From assembly GCA_003640385.1 (NCBI GenBank), contig RCAB01000006.1, forward strand, positions 310,001 through 374,000: a DNA stretch of 64,000 nt. The letters run 5' to 3'. The notes beneath the pieces were generated by a model. It was not told the DNA's origin, ran no database searches, and saw only the letters and a program-made list of their open reading frames with translations. The position numbers and the translations under genes were made by a program. The DNA is from Setaria digitata. Taxonomy: Eukaryota; Nematoda; Chromadorea; Rhabditida; Setariidae. Positions 52,846 to 64,000 of this stretch are shown here, piece after piece; position 1 is the first letter of the stretch, and each line of letters begins with the position of its first letter.

Positions 52846-55800
52846 TGCCAGCCACAGTCAGTATGGGTGTGTTCTTTCTGGAACACGCCCTATCTTCCCT
52901 CTTTGTCCCTGTCTTCCCTCACTTTATTTCCCTCCATCCCTCCTTTGATTGGTGTAATAGCAATTCTCCGAGATACGGTGGGCGTGCAGTCATCCTTTTC
53001 AACCATTTAGATAAAAATTCCGCTTGTATCCTATTGGATGACCGATCTTGCAGAAGTGGTTCGTTTTAACAAAAGCCGACATCCGGTGTGAACTATCAGT
53101 ATCGAAGATCAATCCCGAAGTTTCATGGAAGTAGGAAGTCCTGGTCAAGAATCCAGTTCCTTTTAAATTTAGGGAGTCTGGTCTAGTTAATACATACTAT
53201 AACCTATTGACTCGTTTAGACATTCCGTGAGCAGGCAATCGTATTCAAATTCGTCACTGTTTTTATTCTCGCATACTTGAATGTCCTTTCCTGTCACTTG
53301 ACTTAGAAGCCATCAATCACAATGTTTCAGCGACAAGCTGCTTCTCGTTTCTGTTGTCCCAACAGCTTATTTGATATTTAACAAAAATAATTGTGCCATG
53401 AATAAGAATATGAAGCATTTCCGAAATCTAACAAAAATTTGAATACTGAGACATAGTTACCCAATCGAAATACGTTTTTAATCGATCATGTCCAAAAAAA
53501 AAGTTGTAATGTAGTTGTAATAACTTACTCTGAATGTTCCTTTTAAAACTTATTTGCTAAGTAGTTTGGTATAAAGCGATATTTGCGGAGCTGAAGAGAA
53601 GAATAGGAAGGGATTGATAGAGTTGAGGTAAGGTAAGCGGTAAGCGGATACTCGGACATGTCCCTCGCCATCATATAATAACGGGAAACACAGTGTAGCG
53701 GAGGTGATTAGCGATTTGCCGCATTCCATTGTTCAAAATCGCTTTCATGCCCAATTGAACAGCTCAAAATTGATAGATCCATTCTAGTGGTGTTATATGC
53801 ACTATTGCTACGCTACTGTCAATCAGCCAAATTGCTAGTTTAATTTCCAGACTTTTAAAATCCAAAAATATGAAGTATTTTATTTTATTTTTTTATTGCA
53901 TCTTGAGTAAACTGTCATCATTAAATTGTTTAGTGTATTTTTTGACAGCATTTTTTTTAGATCTATACGGACTTTAAAGAATTACTTCGTTCAACGTAAA
54001 CTTTCACGAGCTCTATAAAAGAATTTTATGCTAAAGCTTTAAAGACCTCTGTCTAAAAATTTAATTTGGTTGATTTTCATCACAACTTTCATAGATACCC
54101 GAGGACGTTTAAATACGGATCAAAATGACATTCATACTGTCCAAAATTTTTTCAAAGCAAAACGTTTAGAAAAGTTTGTTCTGCTTTCTGCAATCGCCTT
54201 ACAGACTAGATAGAGGCATATGACATCCTTTGCTGAGTACTGCTAAAAGGGTGACACAATAATAGAAGAGCGAAGAGGCAATCCAAGCAGACACTTCAAA
54301 AGACTCTCCAACATTCAGGCCAAGTGCTTCTCCTCTTTTGGCTATTGGCCTAGGACTACTTACTGCTGCTGGAGAGCCCATTCTATGTCACCACTGCAAA
54401 TGTTAAAAATGCTTTTCACTTCCGACTGCATTTAATCAAATCATTTAAACTTTTCCATTTGTAAATTGCTGCACTAGGCTTGTTTAAGAAAATAAATAAA
54501 TTACAAAATCCTGTTGAAATCTATCGAATAATTAGGAAGTCGATGATATCATATCAAGATTCGTCATCTGCAACTATTACTTACCAAAGTAATCAAGAAT
54601 ATTGCTGGATTAAACGAAGTCCTGAAGTCTGATAGCTATATTCAAAGGAAAACAGCAATAACGTGTAGTGAGAATTCCAGTTGCTGTAATCAACATCAAT
54701 ATGGAAATGCGTAACAAGTACCCGAAAATGCCGGCAAACAATAAAAGCGGCAAATGCTTTTTCCCTGATGTGGCATTGAGAAAAAAGCAGTCATCAGCTA
54801 ATCTGTCATGCGATACGAAAATGACATTGACCCGAACAATAACGTTCACGTTTACACTACTTTAGTATAAACTACAATCGAACATCTATGAAAATATTTC
54901 AGTAGTTATCAGGCGAAACATATTTATCATTCATAAAGATTTCTAAGATTTCTACAAATCATCATCTACCAAGCTGGCAAACTGTTGATAATTTTTAAAT
55001 CGCAATGAAATACTTATTGTAATTCCAGGATCTTTCAAAATGATTTTTTGAACATAATCAAGAAATTTTAATGTGTAAATAATTTAGGGAGAAACTTTCT
55101 GAATGGTTTAAAATTTCAATCTTTATGAACTTGAATGTTTTTCTGTGATGAAACATGATAATTTTTTGGAGAATATGAGTCTGTGGTCCGGGAAGAGAAG
55201 CACCCGATGAACACAATGGTAGGATTATCTCCATTACGTAATCCATGGTAGTATCTCATATGAAACACATGTTCGGTGTCATGCAAGCCAACTCCATTTT
55301 CTTCTATCTATTCATTAATAGTTCCATCTGATAAGTCTATTTGAATCTGACTCACAGCAAATCTTCCAACTTCTGAGTTCCCTTCTCGGTACCATGGTTC
55401 CTTTACCTTTCTCCAGACTATATTTCTTCATTAAACTTTTCTAAATGTTTTAATCTGTAGCAGAACATAAAAAATCTTTTTTGCTTCTAATAGATTGTAA
55501 GAGAAATAAAATCAACCGGATTTAGTCCTAACTGAATTGGGTAATTTTAACAGCTTTAGTTGCATAGTCATCAAAATTCAAGTACTTAGTAGACTGGTAA
55601 AAAAAAAAAATCATCTTTTGATTTTAGGAAGAGTGGAAAAGTAAATTCATATAAAGAAGTCACTGTTGGTCATTTGCATACTATTGTTTGTGCAGCCAAC
55701 TGTTTGCACATTTGATTCGTAATAGAAAATGGAATATTTATAGAGATGATGTTGTAGTTACAGTACTAAATGACTATTTTCCACTCGATCACACTGGAGC

Positions 55801-57046
55801 TGTAACCTCTCGACCTTCAGCTCCAATTCCCCGGATATTCCTCCAAAAGGGCTCTGTAGACACCGGATATTAGAGCCACTTCAACCAATACACCAAATGA
55901 CCTGACGCTTTCCTTTGTCAACTGACTGGCACCTTTCCTCGTCATCATGAAACCGGTGACTGTTCCTTGTCACTCCATTGTTATTTCTATTTCAGTTGAA
56001 AATTACCTACAGTTCCCTTGCTTCCTCACCCAGAAAAATGATTTGTTTATAACAGGTAGTTTTGTAATCGGTTTAAACATTACAGATGAGACATACCCTT
56101 AAGTTTGTTAATGTGCTTCATGAAAACATTCTCAGTTCCATACACCTGATTTTATTTTTCCTATAGGTGCTGTCTACTAACTACTGTTTATGAAAAAATG
56201 CTTCCATTCCTATACTTCCACTCTCGTTCGAAGCAATTTAAACCATGGGCATACCTCTCACTGAATTCAGATAGAATATCTGGAAAGATTAAGCACAGGA
56301 AAGGTCTGGCAATAAGCCATTAGCGCGACCGTTCGACGATATAGACTGTTCAATATGGTGCACTCGACTAGCTCAGCACTTGTATTAATTTGCATATGGA
56401 CACTTGAAATACTCATTGGCTGCTCAACTTTTCATTAACATTCATAATCAGAATAATCAGTTGTCAGCTCATAAAAGACAAGTGAAGGAAAAAAAAAACT
56501 AAGCAAATTATATGGACAAACTAGCTCTCTACGTAATTTACGGAAGAACTGAAAAGAACCTTAAATATCTGCATCATGCATTTCGTTGATATTTCAATGG
56601 CACTATTCGTCAACACTGAGCTAAAATGATTGTCCATAACTAGCAGTTGCTGAGCCATTAATCAATTGAGGAGCATAGCGTTCATACCCTTCCATAGGAT
56701 TACAGCAGTAAAAAGTTCATAAATTCATAAACAATGAAGAGCAATGATTTAGAACAGATGACAGATTTTCACGACTCAAAGGAAAAAAAAAATGTAAAAA
56801 CGGAAAAATTACAATAAAATTTGGAAATGATTAAGTCAACGTTTAAGCGAACAGGAACCGCCGCATTAAGAACGGAGTGCATATTAATGAAGAAAATACG
56901 ACAACAAATGGGCTCTTACTGCCGTCTTCAAATTTCAAAATGAAAGTGCATCATAAAAATTACAGTTTGAACAAAAAAAAAAATTGCCAAAAATGATGAA
57001 GACAAATTCATCCACGAGATCGAATGACGGGCAGCGCAGACATTAC
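52846..57046. other. intergenic region between the receptor and UAP1 genes
   Basis: About 4.2 kb. The less AT-rich part at 52850-53100 is the likely receptor promoter. Minus-strand frames at 54610-54849 (hydrophobic) and 54199-54392 (short exon-like piece with an acceptor TTTGCAG and a GTAAGT donor) are weak, and no family was recognised. Confidence 0.5.
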
Positions 57047-60000
57047 CTATGGGATTAAATCATCATCTATACCCTTTTCACGATATTCATCCAGTCCCTG
57101 GAAAAAAATAACCAGTGAATGACAATTAATAATCAGCTATCTTTAGCAAGCCAGGGAAAAAAAGCAATGAAGAAATAGCAGAGCATGCACAAACGGACTA
57201 CAGTATCAAAAACAAAACAAGAAAAAAAAAGAAAAAACCCAACCTAATAAAATAAGTAGTAAGGAATGAAAGAGTATGGTTAAAAAACACAAAACCTATA
57301 TACCATCGCAGTCTTTTGTCAACAATCAATAAGTCTTCTAATTATGTAAAGATTGAAAGCCAAATATGGCTTTAATGAGCCTTAAAGCTATTCCAAAATA
57401 AAGAAACGAACTCTCCCGTCATATCAGCCTAACCATATAAAACCATTCAACTAAATCAGATAAAACAACTGAAATACCAAGAAACGTAACTCAGCGTTCA
57501 AAACTAAAGAAAAAAAAAGTTTTAATTAATAATTTGTTAATTGCAACATACCTCTCCACAATAAGAAAAGAGTGGATGAATAAAAATAGGATGGTTGACG
57601 GAAAACGGTATATTAGCTTTTACAAGCCAACGCTTGCATTCAGTGTAAAAATCACGGCGACATGTGCTCATACAATCTTTTCCTATGCTTTCGGCATTTT
57701 TTAAAGGACTGAATTCTTCAGATCGTTGAATCTCCCATACGTGGAAATTCCTGTAAATTATTCCGCGAAATATGATAAAGAAACATGAAGGGCAGATCTC
57801 ATTATCCCACTGTAGAATTTGATGATAAAGAAGATACAGAAGCGTAACCCGACAAATGCTTTAGAAACATCCAGTAACTAAGAGAAATGATCTCTCATTT
57901 TTGCAGGGCAAGGCAATGCATTACATCGATGGTGACTAGGAAGTTAGTAAACAAATAATTCTAGAAAGAAGACCATAAAGTTTATGCAAAGCCAACATAC
58001 TCATTTCAGACTGTAATCATATCATCTAATATGGAAGAAAACTTGCTTAGCACATTTGAATGCGTCGAAAATAAAATATTCCAGCTTATAACCGTTTTCT
58101 ACTTCTGGTTTTACTGGGATTCCAGTCATTCGATCAATAAACGGAATTTTTTTGAAGGCACGATGGAGAGGTAATTTAAAATTGACGGCTGAAAAAGAAA
58201 ACACTTAAGCGAACCAAATCTACACAGAGAGAAAAAATTCAAACTCAGAGTTTCTGATCATCTTTTTTTAGCAGAGAAATGGAAGCCATGGGATAATCGT
58301 AACTAATTGAGGATTTTATCCGAAAATGATCCATAGAAGAAACCTCCCTTTGGTAATAAATTTAACGTGAAAAAGCAAGTGGAATTTCATCCATCATTAC
58401 TCAAAAAATCGTTCAGCCGTGCTCAACAGCACGCCTACTATCACATCACTCTCAAATTCACACCTACTATGTTACTTTTCCAAATATGGTTCATTTTTGC
58501 ACCCTATAGATGAAATAAGTACCTTCCCAGTCAATCGTACGACACCTCGTTACAAACCTGTACGAACAAAATCGCAAGTGAAGAAATGACTTGCAATATT
58601 TCCTAAGCGAAATTTGAGGCGCTCGGAATCATCTTTAGCCGAAGCTAGTTCCGGCGGTAGATCAGAGTATTCAACAACTTGAACTCCATCTGATGTCTGA
58701 CATATTATACCAACTCGTTCAAATGGATCGACCTTCTCCACAGCCTAAAACGATTACCAGAATATGTTATGCAATCTCTGTTTAAAGATTGGAAATTTCC
58801 AAATAAATATTGGGAGCCACCCCTATATTTCCTTTAATTAGAGAACAATTCATCAAATTCCTTTTATAACCTACAAAATAAAAGAACTTTGCTCGATTCA
58901 TTCACTGTTACAATGATATCAGTAATAAGGAGAGTCCGCAATCGGTGAAGTCATAGGATTTTAGTAGTAAGTCCATTAATGCAATACCCTTACTTTTGCA
59001 GCACAATCTACATTCTTTTTGATACAATATCCGATAAAATGGGGATCCGCCACACGACACAATACGTTGTCAACACCACAAACATGAAAGTACTTGATAT
59101 TATTATCCACAAAAGATGAAAGATGAGCTCCCAGACACTCATAAAGACCGCCATTTCCATCTGAAATGAGTTTCAGTGGGGTCAATTAAATTAGAAAAAA
59201 AGAAAAACGATGTAAAAAAAATGAAATGCTCACTTGGCGAAACCGTGAAACTGCTCTTCGATGACAAAAACAAGCCACCATTTATGTCGTAACATGGAAA
59301 TGATCGTTGTGATATCACTATAAGTTGACTCATGTCAAGACCCACTGCCGGAAGTACATCACGAAGGTGTTTCAATGTTTTTTCTGTGGTATCCAAACTC
59401 GTCATCACAATCCTAATTTATTTTTGCAATAATAATTTTCTCATAATTTTCCCAATAAAAACAGTTCACACAGATATGGAAAGAACTCTAAATATATCGT
59501 CTGCATTTTTTGAGTTCCATTTTCACTTAGAAATCGCTGCATTAATGATGATGCAAAAGTAATTATGACAATTTACGCTGAAATAACTAGAACTGAAGAT
59601 GGATTTTATCTTCATAAAATTTTACCACCAAATCTTAGGGTTCGAATCTGGGAACTCTGTTCGAGCAAGATCTTGCAGACGTGAAATACGAGCCGCTTGA
59701 AGGGCAAGTAAGGAATCTGTTATGTCACAATCAGTGAATCCTAAGGAAAGGATTCCCTTTGGTTCAACAGATCCGAGTCGTGTTGCTTGACCACCAGCCA
59801 GAACTACAGCAGCAACTTCCCCTTTCGCTATTGCTTCCATTCCTAAATATGATTAAAGAGCCACGTATTTGAAACTTTCAAAATTACAAAAGAAAGAAAA
59901 ACTGAAAACTGAGAAGTAGAAAAGTTTTACTAAAGACAGCCAGTCACCTGAACTAAAAACAAGGGTTCAAGTAAAAGCAAACAGAGTTCAATACAGTGTA

Positions 60001-60368
60001 CCAATACCTGTATTCCAGTAATCATTCATAGTATTTTCATCAATATCAAAAACGACGGCATGATGATCTTTATCGATTGGTTCTAAGCCATCCGTCTTCT
60101 TAAATGAATTAGGAGCTTCAAATAATCATGAAAATGATCTTTTCTCATACTGGACACTAGAAAAATCCATATTCAAATCTGTAAGAAACCCCGAACATAC
60201 CAGTAAACGGCCAGATTCTTTAAATGCTTTGTCTAATTCAGACATATTATATGAAGTAAACTGGTTCACTAATTGCTCACGTTCCTCTTGAGTAAGTTCA
60301 TTCCAAAAGTGCAACAGATAGTCATGACAGCCAAATATACTCATTGCCTTTGATCGATCTTCACGCAT
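57047..60368 (-). CDS. UAP1: UDP-N-acetylhexosamine pyrophosphorylase (UAP1)
   Basis: Nine exons (60368-60158, 60115-60008, 59842-59626, 59412-59234, 59160-58994, 58744-58558, 58188-58047, 57750-57552, 57097-57047) give about 487 codons. Seen: [17 protein letters not shown]; the nucleotide-binding [12 protein letters not shown]...[78 protein letters not shown]; and a [14 protein letters not shown] end. The family makes UDP-GlcNAc and UDP-GalNAc from UTP and the sugar-1-phosphate, feeding chitin, GPI, N- and O-glycan synthesis. Oddities: GGQA where the usual motif is GGQG, and NGNGG where it is DGNGG; a GC donor in intron 7; the first intron, if placed correctly, is only 42 bp and its donor is uncertain. 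It is divergent from the phosphate carrier. Confidence 0.92.
58045..58046 (-). other. GC splice donor (GCAAGT) in UAP1
   Basis: The exon ends TGTGCTAA and the intron begins GCAAGT. Only this junction keeps the frame into [19 protein letters not shown]; using the downstream GT gives a wrong frame with an early stop. Confidence 0.85.
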
Positions 60369-61374
60369 TTTTGACGAGCTGCTAACACTAAGTCAAATAA
60401 AGAAGATTTGAGTTAAACCTGAAATTAAAAGAAAAATTGTTGGAAAACATTCATTCCAGTAATCTTTTTCGTAGTTCGCCACATGTGTGAAAGAGAATAA
60501 CACATGTTACGGTAAGACGACATTCCGAGAATCCTCTAGAAAAAACAGTCTGTAGAAGAGGAAAACGAAAAATGAGAAATTGTACATCAATTTTTCAAAC
60601 CGAATTCAACTGCTACTGCTCTAGCATAAAGATGTTGGGACTAAGCAGTCAATTAAAAGTGAAAGTATGACTCAATTTGACCACACGGTCTAGACCAAAC
60701 TTTTTCCGGAAGATAAACAAAAAGGAGAAGAAGGGAGATCAGACTCGCAATTCAAATACAAACTACTGTGGGACTGCTTTTAATCACATCGGTACTAGCA
60801 AACTTAATATAATGACGAATCTCCTTCAAGCAAAAAGTGAGGAAATATCGCATAGCAGCAGACAAACCAAACTTTCACGACGACACATTAACCTGTCTGT
60901 TCCCATTATTTAGCCGAACAATTGTGCTTCACGAGCTGATTGGAGACTTACAGCGTTTAACATGAAGCGTTGATTGATGATACGGTGAAGGGTGACTTAG
61001 TTTTTGGTAGCTCGGTGTTGTATGGTACGTGCTGTGTCTAGATTGTCGGCGTATTAGGAAGGGTTGCTTTTTCTTCTGCAATTAGTTTAGAGAAAAGCAG
61101 TTACATACAGATCTATCTTTATACTGTACTAGATCTGATTGAATTGCAAGCTGTTCGTTTTCGTGTGATAACTTGATAACTGACAAGAACGAGTTTTAGG
61201 CAAAAGGGAGAAAAGGAATTGAAAACTTTCAAACATTGAACGGTAGCATTTCCTCGAAATGATAAGCCCAATATAGAGGCGTTGAGTTAGGGATTCTACA
61301 CTGTTTTCTAAGCTTGTTGACTACGAGATTTCATTATCAGATAAACTCTAATGCAGTTAATTGGTTAGGTGTAA
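60369..61374. promoter_or_regulatory. divergent promoter region UAP1 / phosphate carrier
   Basis: About 1 kb between outward-facing start codons, containing both promoters and any 5' UTR exons. A plus-strand frame at 60677-60913 is Asn/Lys/Ser-rich and not convincing. No specific element recognised. Confidence 0.5.
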
Positions 61375-63727
61375 ATGGCATTGTCTAGTGGTAACGATTT
61401 CGCGCAGCAAGAAGCTGAAGCCAAGTCCCCGCTGTTTGCATATTTTCCAGTCCGCAGTTTATTATGCGCCGGTCTAAGCAGCGGTGTCGGTATGCTTTTT
61501 TATTAGCAAGTCTCTGCTAAATCAAACTACTGATGTAATTTGTCCTACAGGTTTTGTTAGTAGTAATGTACGAAGTACTAGGTGCTGTGCTGTTGGTGCT
61601 AGGAATTTTGTATTAGTTGCTATGAAAGTGAGAGGATACAGCAGAAACCGCAGGATCTGTATGTTTGCTTACAAAATGGTATCCACTTTTTTAATTTCTG
61701 CGTTTGAATATGATTTGTCAGCAGTTTAGTTTTTTTTTTCTTTTTACGCCTTAAGATACCGTGCTTATGTACCTTTTTATATTCTTATTTAACGTTGACG
61801 GTGTCGTGAAAAACTTTTTTCCTTGATTTCACACACTTTTCCAGTTATACCGATCTCTCTCTTGCTGCCTCTTTCAACAGCGGTGTTGGTTCTTTAAAGA
61901 TGTCATCCAAAATTTGGGAATTCGGACTTTTGTTTTTTCGCATTTTGAGTAGACCTATACACATTAATATTGACTCAATAGTTATATTAATATTCTGGTT
62001 TTTCCTTTATTTTTATTCATTTGCATCACTGCTGGATGGTGTTGTACAGTTGTTTTACAATGGGGATGTGCCAGTGGCAATTCGTCCTGCTTTAGAAGGT
62101 ACTTCTAGAGGTTCCTTCTTTGTCATTCTCAGTGCCAGCACTGAGTTGATGAAAATATGTATGAGCTTAAGAACTTTGCAGTTTCGTGCGGAAATTAACC
62201 AAAAAATTTTAGTTTTCAAAATGATAATTTATCCGTTACCAGCGTCAATGTGGAATTTTTTCAGCATATAAATTGTTGTAAATTCCTCGTATATCGAGTG
62301 CTTAATTGTTGTGTAAATTGCAGGTAAAACTAGTGAGGAGGTGGAATTTGGTTCTCTGAAATACTTCGCTTTGTGTGGTCTGGGCGGAGTAGTCTCATGT
62401 GGTACCACACATACAGCTATTGTTCCACTTGACCTTGTCAAATGCCGAATACAGGTATCGTATTTTGTATCCCTTACAAGAACTGTAAGAACTGTAGTGT
62501 TGCTACATATCTTGAGCTTTTGGTGATTTTCAGGTAAACCCTGAAAAGTATAAAGGAATTTTGCAAGGTTTCCGAACTACAGTAAGGGAAGAAGGGTTTC
62601 GTGCTCTGGGGAAGGGATGGGCACCAACACTGATTGGTTATTCGCTTCAAGGACTCGGGAAATTTGGTTTTTATGAGATGTTCAAAATTTTCTATAGTGA
62701 TCTGTTGGGCGAGGTATGTTTTCCTACATTTTACTTGTTCAGAAGGCTGAATTTTTCTAATGGGACTTTCAGGACCTTGAAATTCATGGCCTGACTTTTA
62801 TTAACGCTCATATTTTACTTTTAGGAACTTTCGTATCAATGGCGTACAAGTTTATATTTGGCTGCCTCTGCCTCTGCAGAGTTTTTCGCAGACATGTTGC
62901 TGGCACCAATGGAAGCTACAAAGGTGCGTGTCCAAACATCCCCAGGTGCTCCACCTACGCTTCGTGGCTGTGCACCAATGATGTACAGAAATGAAGGGAT
63001 AATAAGCTTTTACAAAGGCGAGTGATTTTAGTTGATTTTCTGAAGTTCAGCTGATTGTATCTGCTAAGATATTCTATGTATTTGAGCTTAGAAATATTAA
63101 AAGAAAGATTCAGCATTTTAATCTTTCTCACTCCCGTTAATGTTTTTAGGTCTACCGCCACTTTGGATGCGCCAAATACCTTACACCATGATGAAGTTTG
63201 CTTGCTTTGAACGTACACTGGAAGCGTTATATAGGTATGTGGTACCAAAACCACGTTCCGAGTGCACGAAACAGGAGCAGTTGGTAGTTACATTCGTCGC
63301 TGGCTATATTGCTGGTGTATTCTGTGCCATTGTTTCTCATCCAGCAGATACAATTGTTAGCAAATTGAATCAAGAATCTGGTTCTTCCGCGAGTGCAGTC
63401 GCTAAAAAATTGGGTTTTGTGGGTCAGTTTTTATTTTGTTCGTAAATCACTGAGAAGAATTTTATTGCTCTCTATCTTCAAAGTTTTCAAGTTTGTATAG
63501 AGAGATTCATTAAAAGCTGACTTTTATTAATTTTTCTTAAAATACAGATGTCTTTTGCAGGTCTTTGGAAGGGACTTTTCCCGCGCATTATAATGATAGG
63601 AACTCTTACGGCGTTGCAGTGGTTTATCTATGATTCTGTGAAAGTTTACTTCAAATTGCCACGTCCACCACCACCAGAAATGCCGCTTTCATTACGAAAA
63701 AAGTTGGAAGCAGCCGGGAAATTATAG
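61375..63727 (+). CDS. mitochondrial phosphate carrier (SLC25A3)
   Basis: Six exons (61375-61489, 62324-62454, 62534-62713, 62825-63017, 63150-63422, 63561-63727) give 353 codons, close to the human carrier. Three repeats with carrier signatures are visible: [31 protein letters not shown] and [15 protein letters not shown] (each Px[DE]xx[KR]-like), plus [37 protein letters not shown] and [20 protein letters not shown], which are specific to phosphate carriers. It imports phosphate with protons across the inner mitochondrial membrane for ATP synthesis. Intron 4 needs a GC donor. Intron 1 (0.83 kb) contains a 123-codon frame without family resemblance; an alternative exon there is not excluded. 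Confidence 0.95.
63018..63019 (+). other. GC splice donor (GCGAGT) in the phosphate carrier gene
   Basis: The exon ends TTTTACAAAG and the intron begins GCGAGT. This gives [13 protein letters not shown], the conserved carrier text. The nearest GT (five bases on) puts the next exon out of frame. Confidence 0.85.
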
Positions 63728-64000
63728 AAGTGTTTCTGAGTTATCTATTTGACTCTGGTTATATATAATTGGATTTCATCTTTATGAAACTAGTTAGGCT
63801 TTACTGAGAACCATCTGTTTGGCAAAGTTTACGTATTTTTAGCTTACACTGTGTGGAATCAGATGTAGTAGAACGTATTTCATTTGTTCAAAGATTAAGT
63901 AGACGTGATAAATTGTTTTGGTGAAGTCGGGTTTATACACAAAAATGATAATAGTGAAAAGAAAAATTCTGCAGCATATTCATTAGTTAATTGGCAGGGG
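63728..64000 (+). other. 3' flank of the phosphate carrier gene
   Basis: AT-rich sequence after the stop, probably 3' UTR and the start of the next intergenic region. No coding signal seen. Confidence 0.5.

Noticed and set aside
54199..54381. Minus-strand frame MGSPAAVSSPRPIAK... as first exon of the tailless-like receptor
   Set aside because: Its donors are in phase 0, whereas the zinc-finger exon needs one base supplied; the exon ending at 52695 fits both phase and sequence.
59636..59650. GGTTCGAATC-like box suggesting a tRNA
   Set aside because: It lies within a UAP1 coding exon, with no acceptor stem or anticodon arm around it.
61900..62271. 123-codon frame in the first intron of the phosphate carrier
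   Set aside because: Hydrophobic and open, but unlike any carrier segment; the flanking exons already join in frame.

Overview
The window looks like nuclear DNA of a nematode, most plausibly a clade III (spirurid or filarial-type) worm. The reasons are the AT-rich base composition, genes cut into many short exons by introns of about 40 bp to a few kb, TTTTCAG-type splice acceptors, a fused NitFhit gene, a tailless/NHR-67 receptor and a TWK-type channel. The species cannot be fixed from the sequence alone. I see no rRNA, tRNA, CRISPR, plasmid, viral or intact transposon sequence. All gene models are hand-spliced: exon ends come from reading-frame phase and alignment to remembered family members, with no transcript evidence.

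Layout. 0-4.2 kb: no convincing gene apart from one possible terminal exon. 4.3-7.7 kb (-): a two-pore-domain (TWK) channel whose two selectivity filters are both non-canonical. 8.4-13.0 kb (-): exocyst subunit Sec3/EXOC1. 13-16.2 kb: mostly empty, with two doubtful exon candidates. 16.3-19.0 kb (-): TMEM68-type acyltransferase. 20.9-22.0 kb (-): COA1, divergent from a ZNF593/Bud20 homologue at 22.25-22.8 kb (+). 24.3-24.5 kb (-): an orphan exon. 25.0-28.4 kb (-): TRAP-delta (SSR4) followed by a FAM210-type mitochondrial protein, arranged like a two-gene operon. 29.1-32.3 kb (+): NitFhit, with a roughly 290 bp (TA)n tract in an intron. 33.8-37.5 kb (+): a GALNT10/GALNT7-like GalNAc-transferase. 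37.5-47 kb: about 9.5 kb with no solid gene but two cysteine-containing candidates. 47.0-52.8 kb (-): tailless/TLX (nhr-67-like) nuclear receptor with a 3.8 kb intron before the zinc-finger exons. 53-57 kb: nothing convincing. 57.0-60.4 kb (-): UDP-N-acetylhexosamine pyrophosphorylase, divergent across about 1 kb from the mitochondrial phosphate carrier at 61.4-63.7 kb (+).

The genes are mainly housekeeping functions: secretion (Sec3, TRAP-delta), glycan synthesis (UAP1 makes UDP-GlcNAc/GalNAc, GALNT uses UDP-GalNAc), mitochondria (COA1, FAM210, phosphate carrier), lipid acylation (TMEM68), ribosome biogenesis (ZNF593) and dinucleotide hydrolysis (NitFhit). Two genes have more specialised roles, the receptor and the channel.

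Most notable: (1) the TWK protein aligns without gaps through both pore loops but lacks the second filter glycine in each; (2) four introns in four genes, out of about 78 reconstructed, need a GC donor to keep frame; (3) the TRAP-delta/FAM210 pair has a TTTTCAG acceptor one base before the downstream ATG; (4) small unrecognised exons lie in the long gaps.
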